In this document: in pieces, positions 43,628 through 53,263 of the stretch
Position numbering within the stretch: position 1 is the stretch's first letter
Layout: each line of letters opens with the position of its first letter
From: a bacterium 1XD21-13
GTDB taxonomy: Bacteria > Bacillota > Clostridia > Lachnospirales > Lachnospiraceae
Length of the DNA stretch: 64,000 bases
Direction: 5' to 3'
NCBI GenBank assembly: GCA_009917555.1
Contig: QZDX01000016.1
Coordinates: 1 to 64,000, forward strand
Made by a program: the position numbers and the translations under genes
Notes under the pieces: model-generated
The model's database searches: none
The model's input: the letters and a program-made list of their open reading frames with translations, nothing else
Told to the model about the DNA's origin: nothing

Positions 43628-45166
43628 CTACACCTGCCTTTTCTGCCGGATTACGGGCCGGATACTGAAAATTGTCTCGAAAAATTCCGCTTTGTGGGAG
43701 AAAAGCCCCTGCTCCAGGGTAATATCCTCCACCGTGTCTACCACTACAATGAGCTCCCGCTCCTTCAGGGTCACCTTCACATTCTTAAACTTCTGATTGT
43801 GGCTGCGATCCATGGAGTTTGCCACCCGAAGAATGGCACTCAGCTTGGCAGTCAGAAGATAATCCTGCCTATCCAGACTGGATCCCATGGAAAATTCCTC
43901 AAAGGAGGCAAATTCCTCCGTGTTAAAACGGATGGCGCTGGCGATAATCTCCCGCTCCCGGTGGGACAGGCCGATAATCTCTGTGGACATGACAATCTGA
44001 TAGGAGCACTCCGGCGTCCGGTTCATGCTGATGTACTTTCCGCAGTCATGAAGGAGCACCGCAATCTGCAAAAGAAGCCTCTCCCGCTTTCCCATGCCGT
44101 GAATCCGCTTCATTTTATCAAAAATGGTGAGGGCCAGGTATTCTGTGCCGGCCAAATGGGTTTTGTTGCTCTGGTAGCGCTTGGCAATGTTCTTGGCTGC
44201 CTCTACGATGTCATTTTCAAAATTGTGGGAGGACTTGAAGATCTTCTTGCGCTCCGCATAGTCGTAGGCCAGGCCGTCACTTAGGTTGAGGCCCGGAATC
44301 CAGATGGTCTCTGCTCCTGTCTCCTCGATGAGACGCTTGTAAATAATCAGAGCCGGCATAATGAGGGACACATTTTCTGAAACCAGTCCCAGACGCTGTA
44401 CCATAGCCTGGGGAGTTCTGGTCATAATCTCCTGATAGAGCTGCACATATTCCTCCCGGCTCAGCATCAGACTGTGCTCCATGGCGTTGCGCTGCATAAA
44501 CTGGGTAATATAGTCTCCCACCAAAATCATGTTTTTAATCTCATGGTCCTTTAAGTACAGCCGCTTGTAGCTTTTCAGCTCATTGTTGATCATTTCCTCT
44601 ATGATATCGCCGAAATGATTGGTGCGGCTCTCCACCTCCGCCAGACGCTCCCGGATGCGCATGGTGCCCAGGCGCATGTTCTGGGTGGAAACCAGGGCAT
44701 CCTTGTCAAAGAGGGAAATCTGGATGCTCCCCCCTCCCACATCCACAATTGCAGTACCCTTCTGGATGATTTTTTGAAAGGATTCCTCGTTGGAGGCAAT
44801 GGATTTGTAGCCAAGAAAACGCTGCTCGGAGTTGCTTAGGACCTCCACATTGAGGCCGGTACGCACCCGTATCTTGTCCAGAATCAAAAGGCAGTTGCTG
44901 GTCTCCCGGATAGCGCTTGTGGCGCAGGCCCGGTAGTCGTCCACTTGGTACTCCTTCATAATCCGGGTAAAATCCTCCAGAACCCGACAGAGCTCTTCCA
45001 GCATTTCATTGCCGATCTTTCCCTTGCTGTAGGCGTCCCGGCCAAGTTCAATGCCATGGCGGACATAATCGATCTCCCGGATGCCGGTCTTGGGAACCAG
45101 CTCAAAAATCTTCATTCCCACCTCGTAGGAACCAATATCAATTGCTGCGAAGGTTATTATCTGCAT
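43628..45166 (-). CDS. ppx: Ppx/GppA phosphatase with HD domain
   Basis: A 512-residue Ppx/GppA protein. The ASKHA phosphatase part starts with TFAAIDIGSYEVGMKIFEL and carries AIVDVGGGSIQISLF (about 134). The C-terminal part (about 310-500) is an HD domain with LLHDCGKYISMNRTP. It degrades polyphosphate or pppGpp. Adjacent ppk supports the polyphosphate role. ATG 45166 is the natural start; longer frames begin in dut. Confidence 0.93.
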   Translation of the reverse strand: MQIITFAAIDIGSYEVGMKIFELVPKTGIREIDYVRHGIELGRDAYSKGKIGNEMLEELCRVLEDFTRIMKEYQVDDYRACATSAIRETSNCLLILDKIRVRTGLNVEVLSNSEQRFLGYKSIASNEESFQKIIQKGTAIVDVGGGSIQISLFDKDALVSTQNMRLGTMRIRERLAEVESRTNHFGDIIEEMINNELKSYKRLYLKDHEIKNMILVGDYITQFMQRNAMEHSLMLSREEYVQLYQEIMTRTPQAMVQRLGLVSENVSLIMPALIIYKRLIEETGAETIWIPGLNLSDGLAYDYAERKKIFKSSHNFENDIVEAAKNIAKRYQSNKTHLAGTEYLALTIFDKMKRIHGMGKRERLLLQIAVLLHDCGKYISMNRTPECSYQIVMSTEIIGLSHREREIIASAIRFNTEEFASFEEFSMGSSLDRQDYLLTAKLSAILRVANSMDRSHNQKFKNVKVTLKERELIVVVDTVEDITLEQGLFSHKAEFFETIFSIRPVIRQKRQV

Positions 45167-45170
45167 ATTT

Positions 45171-45617
45171 TCACGCCTTTCCGGTACTGCCGAATCCGCC
45201 CCGGTCTCCATTTAACAGGGCGTCGGTTTCCTCAAAGGATAGCTCCGGCTGATGCTCCATAATGCGGAACTGGCAGATCCGGTCGTTCACATGGATCTGA
45301 GTGTCCCGAAGGGCATAGGCCGGCAGAAACCACTGATCGCTGTCGCCGCAGTAGGTTTCGTCTATGATTCCCATACTGTTTGTCTGAATGATGCCAAAGT
45401 TCTTAAAGGTGCTGCTCCTGGGAACTACATGGGCCTCGTAGCCCTTGGGAAGCTCCATAGCGATACCCAGAGGAATCAGGCGGAATTCTCCCGCCTTCAT
45501 GGTGACCTCCTCTGCGGCCCGAAGATCGATCCAGTCGGATTTTCCTCCAATGTAAGCCAGGCGCTCTATTTTGTCCGTAAAATATTTTATCCGTATGGTT
45601 TTCTTTTGTTCCGGCAT
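45171..45617 (-). CDS. dut: dUTP diphosphatase
   Basis: A 148-residue trimeric-type dUTPase that keeps uracil out of DNA. The five motifs are visible: [37 protein letters not shown] and the Gly-rich tail [10 protein letters not shown]. The sequence departs from the short bacterial type in motif 1 and resembles firmicute/phage-like dUTPases. It lies 14 bp after cinA and 5 bp before ppx. Confidence 0.9.
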   Translation of the reverse strand: MPEQKKTIRIKYFTDKIERLAYIGGKSDWIDLRAAEEVTMKAGEFRLIPLGIAMELPKGYEAHVVPRSSTFKNFGIIQTNSMGIIDETYCGDSDQWFLPAYALRDTQIHVNDRICQFRIMEHQPELSFEETDALLNGDRGGFGSTGKA

Positions 45618-45630
45618 GTCTGTGTGCTCC

Positions 45631-46881
45631 TTAAAATTTGATGGTCTCTAAAATGCTGGTGCGAAGAAGGGTCAGGGCCGCCACTACAGCGCTCTCCCGA
45701 ATCTTCATACGATTTCCTGTAAAATGGTATTCCTTCACCCGCATAGCTCCCTTGACGGATACGGCAATGTAGACTAAGCCTACCGGCTTTTCTTTGGTGC
45801 CTCCGTCTGGACCTGCGATTCCAGTGATGGATACGGCCACATCGGATCCAGTGGTAAGAATCGCTCCCTTTGCCATTTCCTTTGCAGTCTTGTCGCTGAC
45901 AGCGCCGAACTCCTTCAAAGTCAGCTTTTTCACACCGATAAGCTTGCGCTTAGCCTTGTTGGAGTAGGTGATAAAGCCTTGCTTTAACACCTCAGAGGCT
46001 CCCTGAACATTCACCAGGCGCCCGGTAAACAGGCCGCCGGTGCAGGATTCTACGGTGGTCAGGGTAAGCTCCTGCTCCTTCAAAAGTTGAACCACAGATT
46101 CCTCTAAGGTCATCATTTCATCGGTGGTGTAAATATGGCCGCCGAAGCGCACCTTAAGCTCCCGAATCACGGGCTTCATCAACTTCTTTGCCACCGCCTC
46201 GTCCGCCGCCTTGGCGGTAAGCCTCAGATGGACCTCTCCAATCTTGGCGTAGGTGGCTATGGTAGGATTGGTCTGATTTTCAATGAGATCGGCTATCATG
46301 GTCTCTACCTTGCTCTCGCCCATTCCGCAGATCTTGATCATTTCCGATGCAATGATCTCTGGCTGCTTCTTATTGAGATAGGGGAAGATGTCCTTTTCAA
46401 ACATAGGCTTCATCTCTCCGGGTGGTCCGGGTAGAAGAATGACAATCTTTTCTCCCTCCTCCATAATGAGGCCGGGGGCGGTCCCGTTGTCATTGTCCAC
46501 GACAATTGCCCCCTCCGGGATCAGGGCCTGCTTCCAGTTGTTTTCTGTGATCTCCCCAATACCCCTGGTGTCAAAGAATCTCTGAATCAGCTCCCGGCTG
46601 TGGGCGTTCTCCACCAGATTTTTCCCAAAGACCTTGGCGGTGACCTCCTTTGTGAGATCATCCTGGGTGGGGCCTAAGCCGCCTCCTAAGATCACCACGT
46701 CGGAGCGGTTAAGGGCCAGCCTTAAGGTTTCCTCCAGGCGGTCGGGATTGTCCCCCACCACGGTCTGATAATAGAGGGAAAGGCCCAGCTGGGCGCATTT
46801 CTCCGAGAGGTAAGCTGCGTTGGTGTTTACGATATTTCCCAGCAGGATCTCGGTTCCTACGGAAATCAGTTCTACTATCAT
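45631..46881 (-). CDS. cinA: CinA, nicotinamide-nucleotide amidase / competence-damage protein
   Basis: A 416-residue two-domain protein: an N-terminal MoaB/CinA-like domain ([50 protein letters not shown]) and a C-terminal PncC NMN-amidase domain ([40 protein letters not shown]). It recycles NAD breakdown products. The start ATG 46881 follows AAGGAG by about nine bases and lies just after pgsA; recA, often next, is absent here. Confidence 0.95.
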   Translation of the reverse strand: MIVELISVGTEILLGNIVNTNAAYLSEKCAQLGLSLYYQTVVGDNPDRLEETLRLALNRSDVVILGGGLGPTQDDLTKEVTAKVFGKNLVENAHSRELIQRFFDTRGIGEITENNWKQALIPEGAIVVDNDNGTAPGLIMEEGEKIVILLPGPPGEMKPMFEKDIFPYLNKKQPEIIASEMIKICGMGESKVETMIADLIENQTNPTIATYAKIGEVHLRLTAKAADEAVAKKLMKPVIRELKVRFGGHIYTTDEMMTLEESVVQLLKEQELTLTTVESCTGGLFTGRLVNVQGASEVLKQGFITYSNKAKRKLIGVKKLTLKEFGAVSDKTAKEMAKGAILTTGSDVAVSITGIAGPDGGTKEKPVGLVYIAVSVKGAMRVKEYHFTGNRMKIRESAVVAALTLLRTSILETIKF

Positions 46882-46882
46882 G

Positions 46883-47425
46883 TCAGATATCTCCTTCCAG
46901 TAATACACCCTTATTTTTTAACAGGTAATCCACCAAGGATACCACGGTCAAAATGAGGGCAATCCAGACGACTACGGTTTCTACAATGGCAAAACTTTCT
47001 CCCAGGTCAAGGATCAGCAGAATGATCATCAACATCTGGAAGGTGGTTTTAAACTTCCCCCAATAGCTTGCCGCAATTACCACTCCATTATCCGAGGCTA
47101 CCAGACGAAATCCGCTGATGATAAATTCCCGGGCGATGATGATGATGACGATCCAGGCGGCAAGGCGTTTCATCTCTACCAGGCAGATCATGGCGGAGCA
47201 GACGAGCAGCTTGTCGGCAAGGGGGTCCATGAATTTTCCGAAGTTGGTAACCAGGTTGTACTTTCGGGCGATTTTTCCATCCAGAAGGTCCGTGAGGCTT
47301 GCAATGATGAAAATGGCTAAGGCATAATATTTTCCATAATCGCCGCCCAGATCCGTCAGCAGAAAAAGGACGAAAAAGGGGATGAGCAGGACGCGCAGGA
47401 TGGTTAGTTTGTTTGGCAGATTCAT
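46883..47425 (-). CDS. pgsA: CDP-diacylglycerol-glycerol-3-phosphate 3-phosphatidyltransferase
   Basis: A 180-residue membrane enzyme for phosphatidylglycerol synthesis. The CDP-alcohol phosphotransferase motif is visible as DLLDGKIARKYNLVTNFGKF MDPLAD (about 46-70), with the conserved aspartates. There are about six hydrophobic helices. The start codon overlaps the rimO stop by 4 bp (ATGA). Confidence 0.95.
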   Translation of the reverse strand: MNLPNKLTILRVLLIPFFVLFLLTDLGGDYGKYYALAIFIIASLTDLLDGKIARKYNLVTNFGKFMDPLADKLLVCSAMICLVEMKRLAAWIVIIIIAREFIISGFRLVASDNGVVIAASYWGKFKTTFQMLMIILLILDLGESFAIVETVVVWIALILTVVSLVDYLLKNKGVLLEGDI

Positions 47426-48744
47426 ATCAGCTCTCCTATCAAATCGTATTCGTAGGCTCCGGTGACGCGGACTCTTGCGAAGTCTCCGCTCACCAGTGTC
47501 TCCTCAGTGTTGATGAAAATGTAGCCGTCCACGTCGGGAGCATCCCGGTAGGTACGGCCTACATAAGCCCTTTCTCCCGCCACCTGACCTTCAATCATGA
47601 CCTCCAGCTCCCGGCCTGTCATCGCCTCTGCCTTGTCAAAGGCGATCTTCTGCTGAAGCTCCATAAGCTCTGCCTGACGGTCTTTTTTGACGTCCTCGGG
47701 GATCTGATCCGGCATCCGAGCGGCCGGGGTATCCTCCTCCTGGGAGTAGGTGAATACGCCGAGGCGGTCAAATTCACAGGCGTCTATGAAGGACAGGAGT
47801 TCTTCGTGGTCCGCCTCTGTCTCGCCCGGGAAGCCGGTGATTAAGGTGGTTCTTAAGCAGATATCGGGGATGGCTTTTCTTAGATCGGCGATGATCTGCT
47901 CTAAGTCGGCTCTTGTTGTTTTTCGTCCCATGCGCCTGAGGATGGGATCAGAGGCGTGTTGGATGGGGAGATCCAGGTAGTGACAGAGCTTTGGCTCTTC
48001 CTTAAATACCTGGATGAGTTCTTTTGTGATTTCCTCCGGGTAGCAGTATTGGAGGCGTATCCAGCGTAAGCCTTTGATTCCACACAGTTCTTTTAGTAAG
48101 GCGGGGAGGCGTTTTTCTCCGTAGAGATCCAGGCCGTAGAGGGTGGTTTCCTGGGCTACCAGGATGAGCTCTTTGACGCCCTGGTCTGCAAGCGCAGAGG
48201 CTTCTCTTAGCAGATCTTCCATCGGGATGCTTCGGTAGGGTCCGCGTACCTTGGGGATGATGCAGTAGGTACAGTGTTTGTCGCAGCCTTCGGCGATCTT
48301 TAGGTGGGCGTAGTGGCCGCCGGTGGTGATCTGACGGGGGGCCTGGGGTCTTATCAGGCGGTCCAGGGATTCCAGTTTTTGTTCTTTTTGACCGTTTAGG
48401 GCTTTTTTCAGGATCTCCGGGAGGGCGTCGTAAGCGGTGGTGCCGAGGATGGCGTCTACCTCGGGGATCTCTTTTTGGATCTCCCGGCAGTAGCGCTGTG
48501 CCAGGCAGCCGGTGACGATGAGTGCCCGGCAGGGGCCGGTTCTGCGGTATTCGGCCATTTCCAGGATGGTGTTGATGCTTTCTTCTTTGGCGTCATTGAT
48601 GAAGCAGCAGGTGTTGATGATGATGGCCTCGGCTTCGGTTTCGTCGTCGGTGAAGGTGTGGCCTTCTTTTTCCAGGAGGCCAAGCATTTGCTCGGAGTCT
48701 ACGAGGTTTTTGTCGCAGCCGAGGGATATGAATAGTAGTTTCAT
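47422..48744 (-). CDS. rimO: Ribosomal protein S12 methylthiotransferase RimO
   Basis: A 440-residue radical-SAM enzyme that methylthiolates an aspartate of S12. The N-terminal UPF0004 domain starts MKLLFISLGCDKNLVDSEQM with conserved cysteines (ITGCLAQRY, NTCCFIND); the radical-SAM cluster is CDKHCTYCIIP (about 154); the C-terminal TRAM domain ends the protein (VMIEGQVAGERAYVGR). It is the first gene of the six-gene operon to ppk. Confidence 0.95.
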   Translation of the reverse strand: MKLLFISLGCDKNLVDSEQMLGLLEKEGHTFTDDETEAEAIIINTCCFINDAKEESINTILEMAEYRRTGPCRALIVTGCLAQRYCREIQKEIPEVDAILGTTAYDALPEILKKALNGQKEQKLESLDRLIRPQAPRQITTGGHYAHLKIAEGCDKHCTYCIIPKVRGPYRSIPMEDLLREASALADQGVKELILVAQETTLYGLDLYGEKRLPALLKELCGIKGLRWIRLQYCYPEEITKELIQVFKEEPKLCHYLDLPIQHASDPILRRMGRKTTRADLEQIIADLRKAIPDICLRTTLITGFPGETEADHEELLSFIDACEFDRLGVFTYSQEEDTPAARMPDQIPEDVKKDRQAELMELQQKIAFDKAEAMTGRELEVMIEGQVAGERAYVGRTYRDAPDVDGYIFINTEETLVSGDFARVRVTGAYEYDLIGELI

Positions 48745-48874
48745 GTTGGGTTGTCCTTTTGGGTTTTTCTGGTTCTATTATAGTGGATTGAGGTGGGAAA
48801 TTCAATATGTGGGGGGATTTTTTGTTGATTAGGACGGACGGGGATGCACTGGGAACTCTTTTCTGAAAAGGGGG

Positions 48875-49387
48875 TTATTTGCGGGTGGCTATGTAGCGGT
48901 CGTGGGGCATGGATATACCTTTGTAATGTTTGATCCAATGGTCGGCGGGGTGCATTCCGTTTCGGAGGGCTACTTTTTGGGAGGGTATATTTGTGCTGCG
49001 GATAATGGAGCAGACTCCGGGGGCTTTCAGTGTTTCGAAGGCGTATTTTTTGCAGGCTTTTGCGGCTTCGGCGGCGTAGCCTTTGTGCCAGTGGGTGCGG
49101 CGGAACAGGTAGCCTATTTCCAGGACTTCCTGGTCTTTCCAGGGCTGCATGGTGAGGCCGCATTGGCCGATGAACTCGTCGGTTTCTTTTTGGATGACGG
49201 CCCATAGGCCGAAACCCCATTTTTTGTAGCGCTCGATTTGCCTGTCTAACCATTCCTGTACTTCCTGGTCGCTGAAGGCTCCCTCGTAGGCGTACATGGT
49301 TTCTTCGTCCTGCAGGATTTTGCTTAAGTCCTCGTAGGCGGACTGGGTGATTTCGCGGAGGTAAAGTCTTTTGGTTTCCAGTATCAT
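48875..49387 (-). CDS. GNAT-family N-acetyltransferase
   Basis: A 170-residue GNAT of the RimJ/RimL type: MILETKRLYLREITQSAYED at the start, GYLFRRTHWHKGYAAEAAKA containing the acetyl-CoA P-loop (about 92-111), and RSTNIPSQKVALRNGM at the C-terminal core. It acetylates an unknown amine or protein N-terminus. It is a single gene, with no clear promoter. It lies 130 bp upstream of rimO. Confidence 0.9.
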   Translation of the reverse strand: MILETKRLYLREITQSAYEDLSKILQDEETMYAYEGAFSDQEVQEWLDRQIERYKKWGFGLWAVIQKETDEFIGQCGLTMQPWKDQEVLEIGYLFRRTHWHKGYAAEAAKACKKYAFETLKAPGVCSIIRSTNIPSQKVALRNGMHPADHWIKHYKGISMPHDRYIATRK

Positions 49388-49550
49388 GTCTGCTCCTTTT
49401 CGGTTTTTGCCGTTGTTTTTCTGTCTCTTTTGATAGAACGCTTTGTTGTTTTGCTCTCTCTGACTTTTTGTTCTGTTTTTGACTGTTGAATCTTCGTCTT
49501 TGGAGCGGGTAAGGAGGTCTTTGTTCGCGGCGGTTATCTTTTGGTTTGCT

Positions 49551-50261
49551 TTAATTTTGAAATTCTGTGGTTTTGGAGGTGATGATGAAGCCGTTTTCGT
49601 TTGCTGCAGGCTCCAGGGTGAAGCTTACGGTGCCGGCGTCGCTTTCATCTTCAAAGCTGATGGTGTATGCTGCAGTGATGGTGTCGCCGGATTCCTCACA
49701 GTCTGCGAATGTGTAGTGGGTGTCGGGGAAGTCTGATGCGCTAATATAGTAATAGCCGTCCTGATAATAGCAGGATAAATCCCCCTCTTCCGGTTCTTCT
49801 TGGGATGGTCTCGGCAGATCTGTGCCGAATACGAGCTTTGCATAGGCTTCTGCTTCCTGTTCGGGCACTTTGATTCGTGTTTCTTCTACTCCGGAAGTTT
49901 CTTGCTGTATCAGTTCTGTTTCTGCACCTTCTGAACCGCTGGTGTAGGAGTAAAAGAGGAAGTCGCTCCAGAAGGCTTGGTCTTTTTCGGTTTCGGGGGT
50001 GAAATCGTTTAAGGTTCTGCACATTTTTTCCAGAAATTCCTGTCCCTGGCCGGTGAGCTCGAAGGCTTCCGGCTGTGATTCATTGTTCCCGGGGGCGGGT
50101 GTTTTTTCTTCTGGTGGAGTCTCTTTCTGGCTTTGGTTTGTATCTGTTGTAGTTTCGGAAGATGTATTGCTGCTTTCCCTAGGGGTGTTGTCTTTCGCCG
50201 AGCCGCAGGCGGTCAGGCATAATGTAACGGTCATTAACAGGGCTATGTATGTTTTTTTCAT
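49551..50261 (-). CDS. Hypothetical lipoprotein
   Basis: A 236-residue lipoprotein: MKKTYIALLMTVTLCLTAC has lipobox LTAC, then a Ser/Thr/Gln/Glu-rich linker and a globular domain (about 60-236) rich in acidic and aromatic residues (AYAKLVFGTDLPRPSQ, GYYYISASDFPDTHYTFADC). ATG 50261 follows GAAGGAG and overlaps the stop of the Rpn fragment (ATGA). No family recognised. Confidence 0.7.
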   Translation of the reverse strand: MKKTYIALLMTVTLCLTACGSAKDNTPRESSNTSSETTTDTNQSQKETPPEEKTPAPGNNESQPEAFELTGQGQEFLEKMCRTLNDFTPETEKDQAFWSDFLFYSYTSGSEGAETELIQQETSGVEETRIKVPEQEAEAYAKLVFGTDLPRPSQEEPEEGDLSCYYQDGYYYISASDFPDTHYTFADCEESGDTITAAYTISFEDESDAGTVSFTLEPAANENGFIITSKTTEFQN

Positions 50262-50626
50262 GTTTTGTTTCTCCTTCTCATTGTCAACTGTGTATACAGC
50301 CATGCGGTACGTTCGCTTCTGTCTCTAGGATATGGGGTTTTCCGGAATACGTCAAGAGCTACCAGGTAAAATTCCTGCAAGAGTTTCAGGGTCAGTCCCG
50401 TGTCAAATCTGGTTTCTCCGTGATGGATGTAGCGTTCTCCCATCTTGTGGAATATTCCCATACTCTGCTCAAAGATTACGATTACATACATCTTTTTAAT
50501 ATCGTGGTAGGTATATGTCTTTCCCTTGCTCCCCTTTACTCTGACATACTGCTCCACCACCTCTGCTTCCGTTTCCGGACGCTTCGGCCATAAAATGGTA
50601 CTCTGGTTTTCTTCCTTCAAATTCAT
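50258..50626 (-). pseudogene. Rpn/PD-(D/E)XK transposase fragment
   Basis: The 122-residue product matches the middle of Rpn-family recombination-promoting nucleases (DIKKMYVIVIFEQSMGIFHK, then YIHHGETRFDTGLTLKLLQE and YLVALDVFRKTPYPRDRSER). The N-terminal catalytic PD-(D/E)XK part is missing, and the C-terminus ends abruptly in WLYTQLTMRRRNKT. GGAGG precedes the start, so it may still be translated. It is a remnant. Confidence 0.65.
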
Positions 50627-50632
50627 AGGCAT

Positions 50633-50909
50633 TTTCCTCCATAATAAATATTTTTAATCAAATCCGGAAAGTTTGGCGGGAATCCACCGAGATCCAAGAT
50701 TGAAATGATTGGATAGACTTAATATAGCAGATAATCATTTCTGTTGCAATATTTTTACATTTTTTTCTATTTTTTTATTTTTTTGTATAACAAGCAACGT
50801 TTTAAAGAAAAATCCTTCTGTTACAGAATAAACCAAAGAATAGAATGTATTTTTTGTTTACAGGAAATTATTTTGTAGATAAACCTTTATAATTACAAAA
50901 TTTATATAC
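50633..50909. other. AT-rich 277-bp gap
   Basis: Very AT-rich sequence with long T runs near 50755-50785. I see no gene or convincing structured element. It may be promoter or decay sequence around the Rpn remnant. Confidence 0.5.
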
Positions 50910-51320
50910 CTACTTTTCCCGGCATTCGCTGCACTCTCTGTCATGTAGCGAAATAATACCGCCGCATTTTGGACAGGTATACCATTCTTTCTGCACTTCC
51001 ATAAACTGCTCGAGGCCATGTTTTTGAACATATCCACTGTTTTCTACAAGACTTACCCCGTAACGCTTTCTATAACTTTTTTCAAGATTCTTCATCCACT
51101 TACACGGAAAATCCGAACATTCATAACAGTATGTCAAATCCCTGCTTTTTACACAGTCTTTGACTTTGCATACGCGGCAATGCTCCGGCTTTTCTCCGTC
51201 GCCGTTCAGACATCCGGCTCACGGTTTCTTGTGATAACAATGCTTATAACACACCAGACAATTCATTCCGCATGGAGCAAACAGCTCCGTCCCTATGGCT
51301 TCCACTGGCATTTTCATCAT
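50910..51320 (-). pseudogene. DUF3795-type gene with in-frame UGA at codon 34 (pseudogene or selenoprotein)
   Basis: The frame from ATG 51320 (GAGGAAATG upstream) reads MKMPVEAIGTELFAPCGMNC, LVCYKHCYHKKP, then a TGA at 51219-51221, then AGCLNGDGEKPEHCRVCKVK, DCVKSR and DLTYCYECSDFPCKWMKN to a stop at 50910. The whole 136-codon frame is otherwise intact on both sides of the UGA. The family has a Cys where the UGA stands (KKP-C-AGC). Either one base change made a nonsense codon, or UGA encodes selenocysteine. The C-terminal zinc-ribbon CPKCGG and CSECRE are present. No clear SECIS is seen; a weak 4-bp hairpin follows the UGA. Confidence 0.75.
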
Positions 51321-51351
51321 TCATTTCCTCTGTCTTAGCCTGCCTTCCCTG

Positions 51352-52377
51352 TCATCCAACCCGTACCGGACTTTCCTTTTTCTCCTTCTGCGGAAGCTGA
51401 GCCAGAATAATAGCGGAAAACATAAGGATGCATCCAAACAGCTCACGGCCCGTCAGATGCTGATTTAAAAACAGCATACCCGCCAGAACGGACACCACAG
51501 ATTCCAGACTCAGAATAAGAGAGGCCACCGTAGGATTCATATCTTTCTGTCCAACAATCTGCAGGGTATAGCCGGCTCCGCTTGAGAGCACGCCCGCATA
51601 CAGAACAGGCTTCCAGGCCGCAAGAAGCTGCGTCAGCTCCGGCCTCTCAAAAATAAGCATCGCAATCCCCGACATGGCTCCGCAGACAAAAAACTGGATA
51701 CAGGACATCTTTACCCCATCTACATACCGGGTAAAATAATCAATCACCAGGATATGTACGGAAAAAAGGCAGGCACAGATAAATACCAGAATATCGCCGA
51801 TCCCAAGGCGCAGACTTTCCGTCATACAGAGAAAATAAAGCCCTGCCAGTGCCAGAAGCACGCCTATCCATACAAACGGCCCGCATTTCTTACCAAAAAA
51901 CAATCCCAAAACAGGAACAATAATAATATAAAAAGCCGTAAGAAACCCGGCCTTCCCCACACTGGTGTAGAGAATACCAAACTGCTGAAAGCAGCTTGCG
52001 GCGCAGAGAGCCAGACCGCAGCAGACGCCGCCCTGGAGCAATGTTTTCACATCCGCATATTTCTGCACAGACTGCCGCTCTCCGACACGACTGTTTTTGT
52101 CGTTTCTATTCCCTTTCCAACCTGTCCCGTTGTTACCGTCCGTATTACCCCTATTGCCTCCATCACTTTCAGAAACAATTCCTTCCCGCCATCCATTTAA
52201 GCGGTCCAACAAAGTAATACACGGAAGCAGTACCAGACCTCCAATAAGGGAGCGGACACAGATAAACGTAAAGGGCCCCACATAATCCATACCTACGCTC
52301 TGGGCTACAAAAGCCACTCCCCATATAACAGCCGTCAATAACAATATAAAAGATTGTCTTATCTGTCGTACATTCAT
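51352..52377 (-). CDS. EamA/DMT-family transporter
   Basis: A 341-residue drug/metabolite transporter with about ten membrane helices in two EamA repeats (FILLLTAVIWGVAFVAQSVG; YPFT-like second repeat ending LLNQHLTGRELFGCILMFSA). A hydrophilic Gly/Asn-rich loop (about residues 68-108) is unusual for the family. It exports or imports an unknown small molecule. An inverted repeat lies in its promoter region. Confidence 0.9.
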   Translation of the reverse strand: MNVRQIRQSFILLLTAVIWGVAFVAQSVGMDYVGPFTFICVRSLIGGLVLLPCITLLDRLNGWREGIVSESDGGNRGNTDGNNGTGWKGNRNDKNSRVGERQSVQKYADVKTLLQGGVCCGLALCAASCFQQFGILYTSVGKAGFLTAFYIIIVPVLGLFFGKKCGPFVWIGVLLALAGLYFLCMTESLRLGIGDILVFICACLFSVHILVIDYFTRYVDGVKMSCIQFFVCGAMSGIAMLIFERPELTQLLAAWKPVLYAGVLSSGAGYTLQIVGQKDMNPTVASLILSLESVVSVLAGMLFLNQHLTGRELFGCILMFSAIILAQLPQKEKKESPVRVG

Positions 52378-52434
52378 GTCAACTGATTCCTTACAAAATT
52401 TTTTATTCTTTCCTATATCATCTTTATTCCTAAT

Positions 52435-52471
52435 CTAGTACAACCTTGCACAAATAACAATGTTGTACTAG
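52435..52471. promoter_or_regulatory. Inverted repeat, possible operator of the EamA gene
   Basis: CTAGTACAAC (52435-52444) and GTTGTACTAG (52462-52471) are perfect complements with 17 bp between, 58-94 bp before the EamA start. The arm proximal to the gene contains TTGTAC, and TGATAT lies 17 bp further on the minus strand, so the repeat would overlap a -35 element. Confidence 0.45.
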
Positions 52472-52573
52472 CGTCTGGAAAATAACCGGACCAATTGCAC
52501 AGAATGTTTTTCCGAGAGTCCTGCGTCCCGTCAATATCCGCAAACGTTCCGGCGGAGGGGTTGAGGGCCGCCC

Positions 52574-53263
52574 TTACCCTTCATCAAACCGCAAGGTAGA
52601 CAAAATACTCTCCTGCGCCGCCCCCATTCCTTCATAAGCCTCCACAAAGCAGTCCATCTGCACCGTATACAACCTCTCATTATACCGGAATATATAAAGA
52701 TCACAAGTCCTGCTGTTACTGTCCGTCCCTTCTGCATAGCTGACCCAGATAGCCGGATACTCCCCCTCTCCTATGGTTACCTCTTCCACCAGACATTCCT
52801 CATTACTGTCAACCACATACTGATCCGCCAGGCTTTCCGCAGAAGCTCCTTCCGTCTCCGATATCTTTACAAACACCGGCGTTTCCGAATCCGCATCATA
52901 GGAATAGGCATAAAAATCCAATTCCTGCTCCGACGCCTCCAATGAAAAGGTCTCCGGGTCATACGCTATGGTAAATCCATCCATTCCCTGGATTCTGTTA
53001 TAGGGAACGCTGACAGACTCCCCCTCCTGCATCAGAATCACTTCCTCCTCACCCAGTACGGTTCCGGGTTCCGTACCCACTTCCACCGGGATCGGCTGCG
53101 CTTCTGCCTGACCGCTTTCTCCTTCATTTTCTACCGCCTGTTCCGTCTGATCCGCCTGCTGTACCTCAGGAACAGACACCTCTCCCGTTTTGTCTCCTTC
53201 CCCGCCGCAGCCGTACAATACGGCAGACAAAATCAGACAGGGCAGGAGCATCCGGCTACGCAA
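52574..53263 (-). CDS. Acidic lipoprotein, unknown function
   Basis: A 229-residue lipoprotein: MRSRMLLPCLILSAVLYGC gives a signal peptide with lipobox VLYGC, followed by a Glu/Gln-rich acidic linker and a folded domain (FTIAYDPETFSLEASEQELD, FRYNERLYTVQMDCF). The start overlaps the yqeY stop by 8 bp. No family recognised. Confidence 0.75.
   Translation of the reverse strand: MRSRMLLPCLILSAVLYGCGGEGDKTGEVSVPEVQQADQTEQAVENEGESGQAEAQPIPVEVGTEPGTVLGEEEVILMQEGESVSVPYNRIQGMDGFTIAYDPETFSLEASEQELDFYAYSYDADSETPVFVKISETEGASAESLADQYVVDSNEECLVEEVTIGEGEYPAIWVSYAEGTDSNSRTCDLYIFRYNERLYTVQMDCFVEAYEGMGAAQESILSTLRFDEG

Noticed and set aside
48741-49253. Minus-strand 170-residue frame overlapping the GNAT gene
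   Set aside because: Same-strand out-of-frame shadow, with low-complexity Arg/Pro/His composition.
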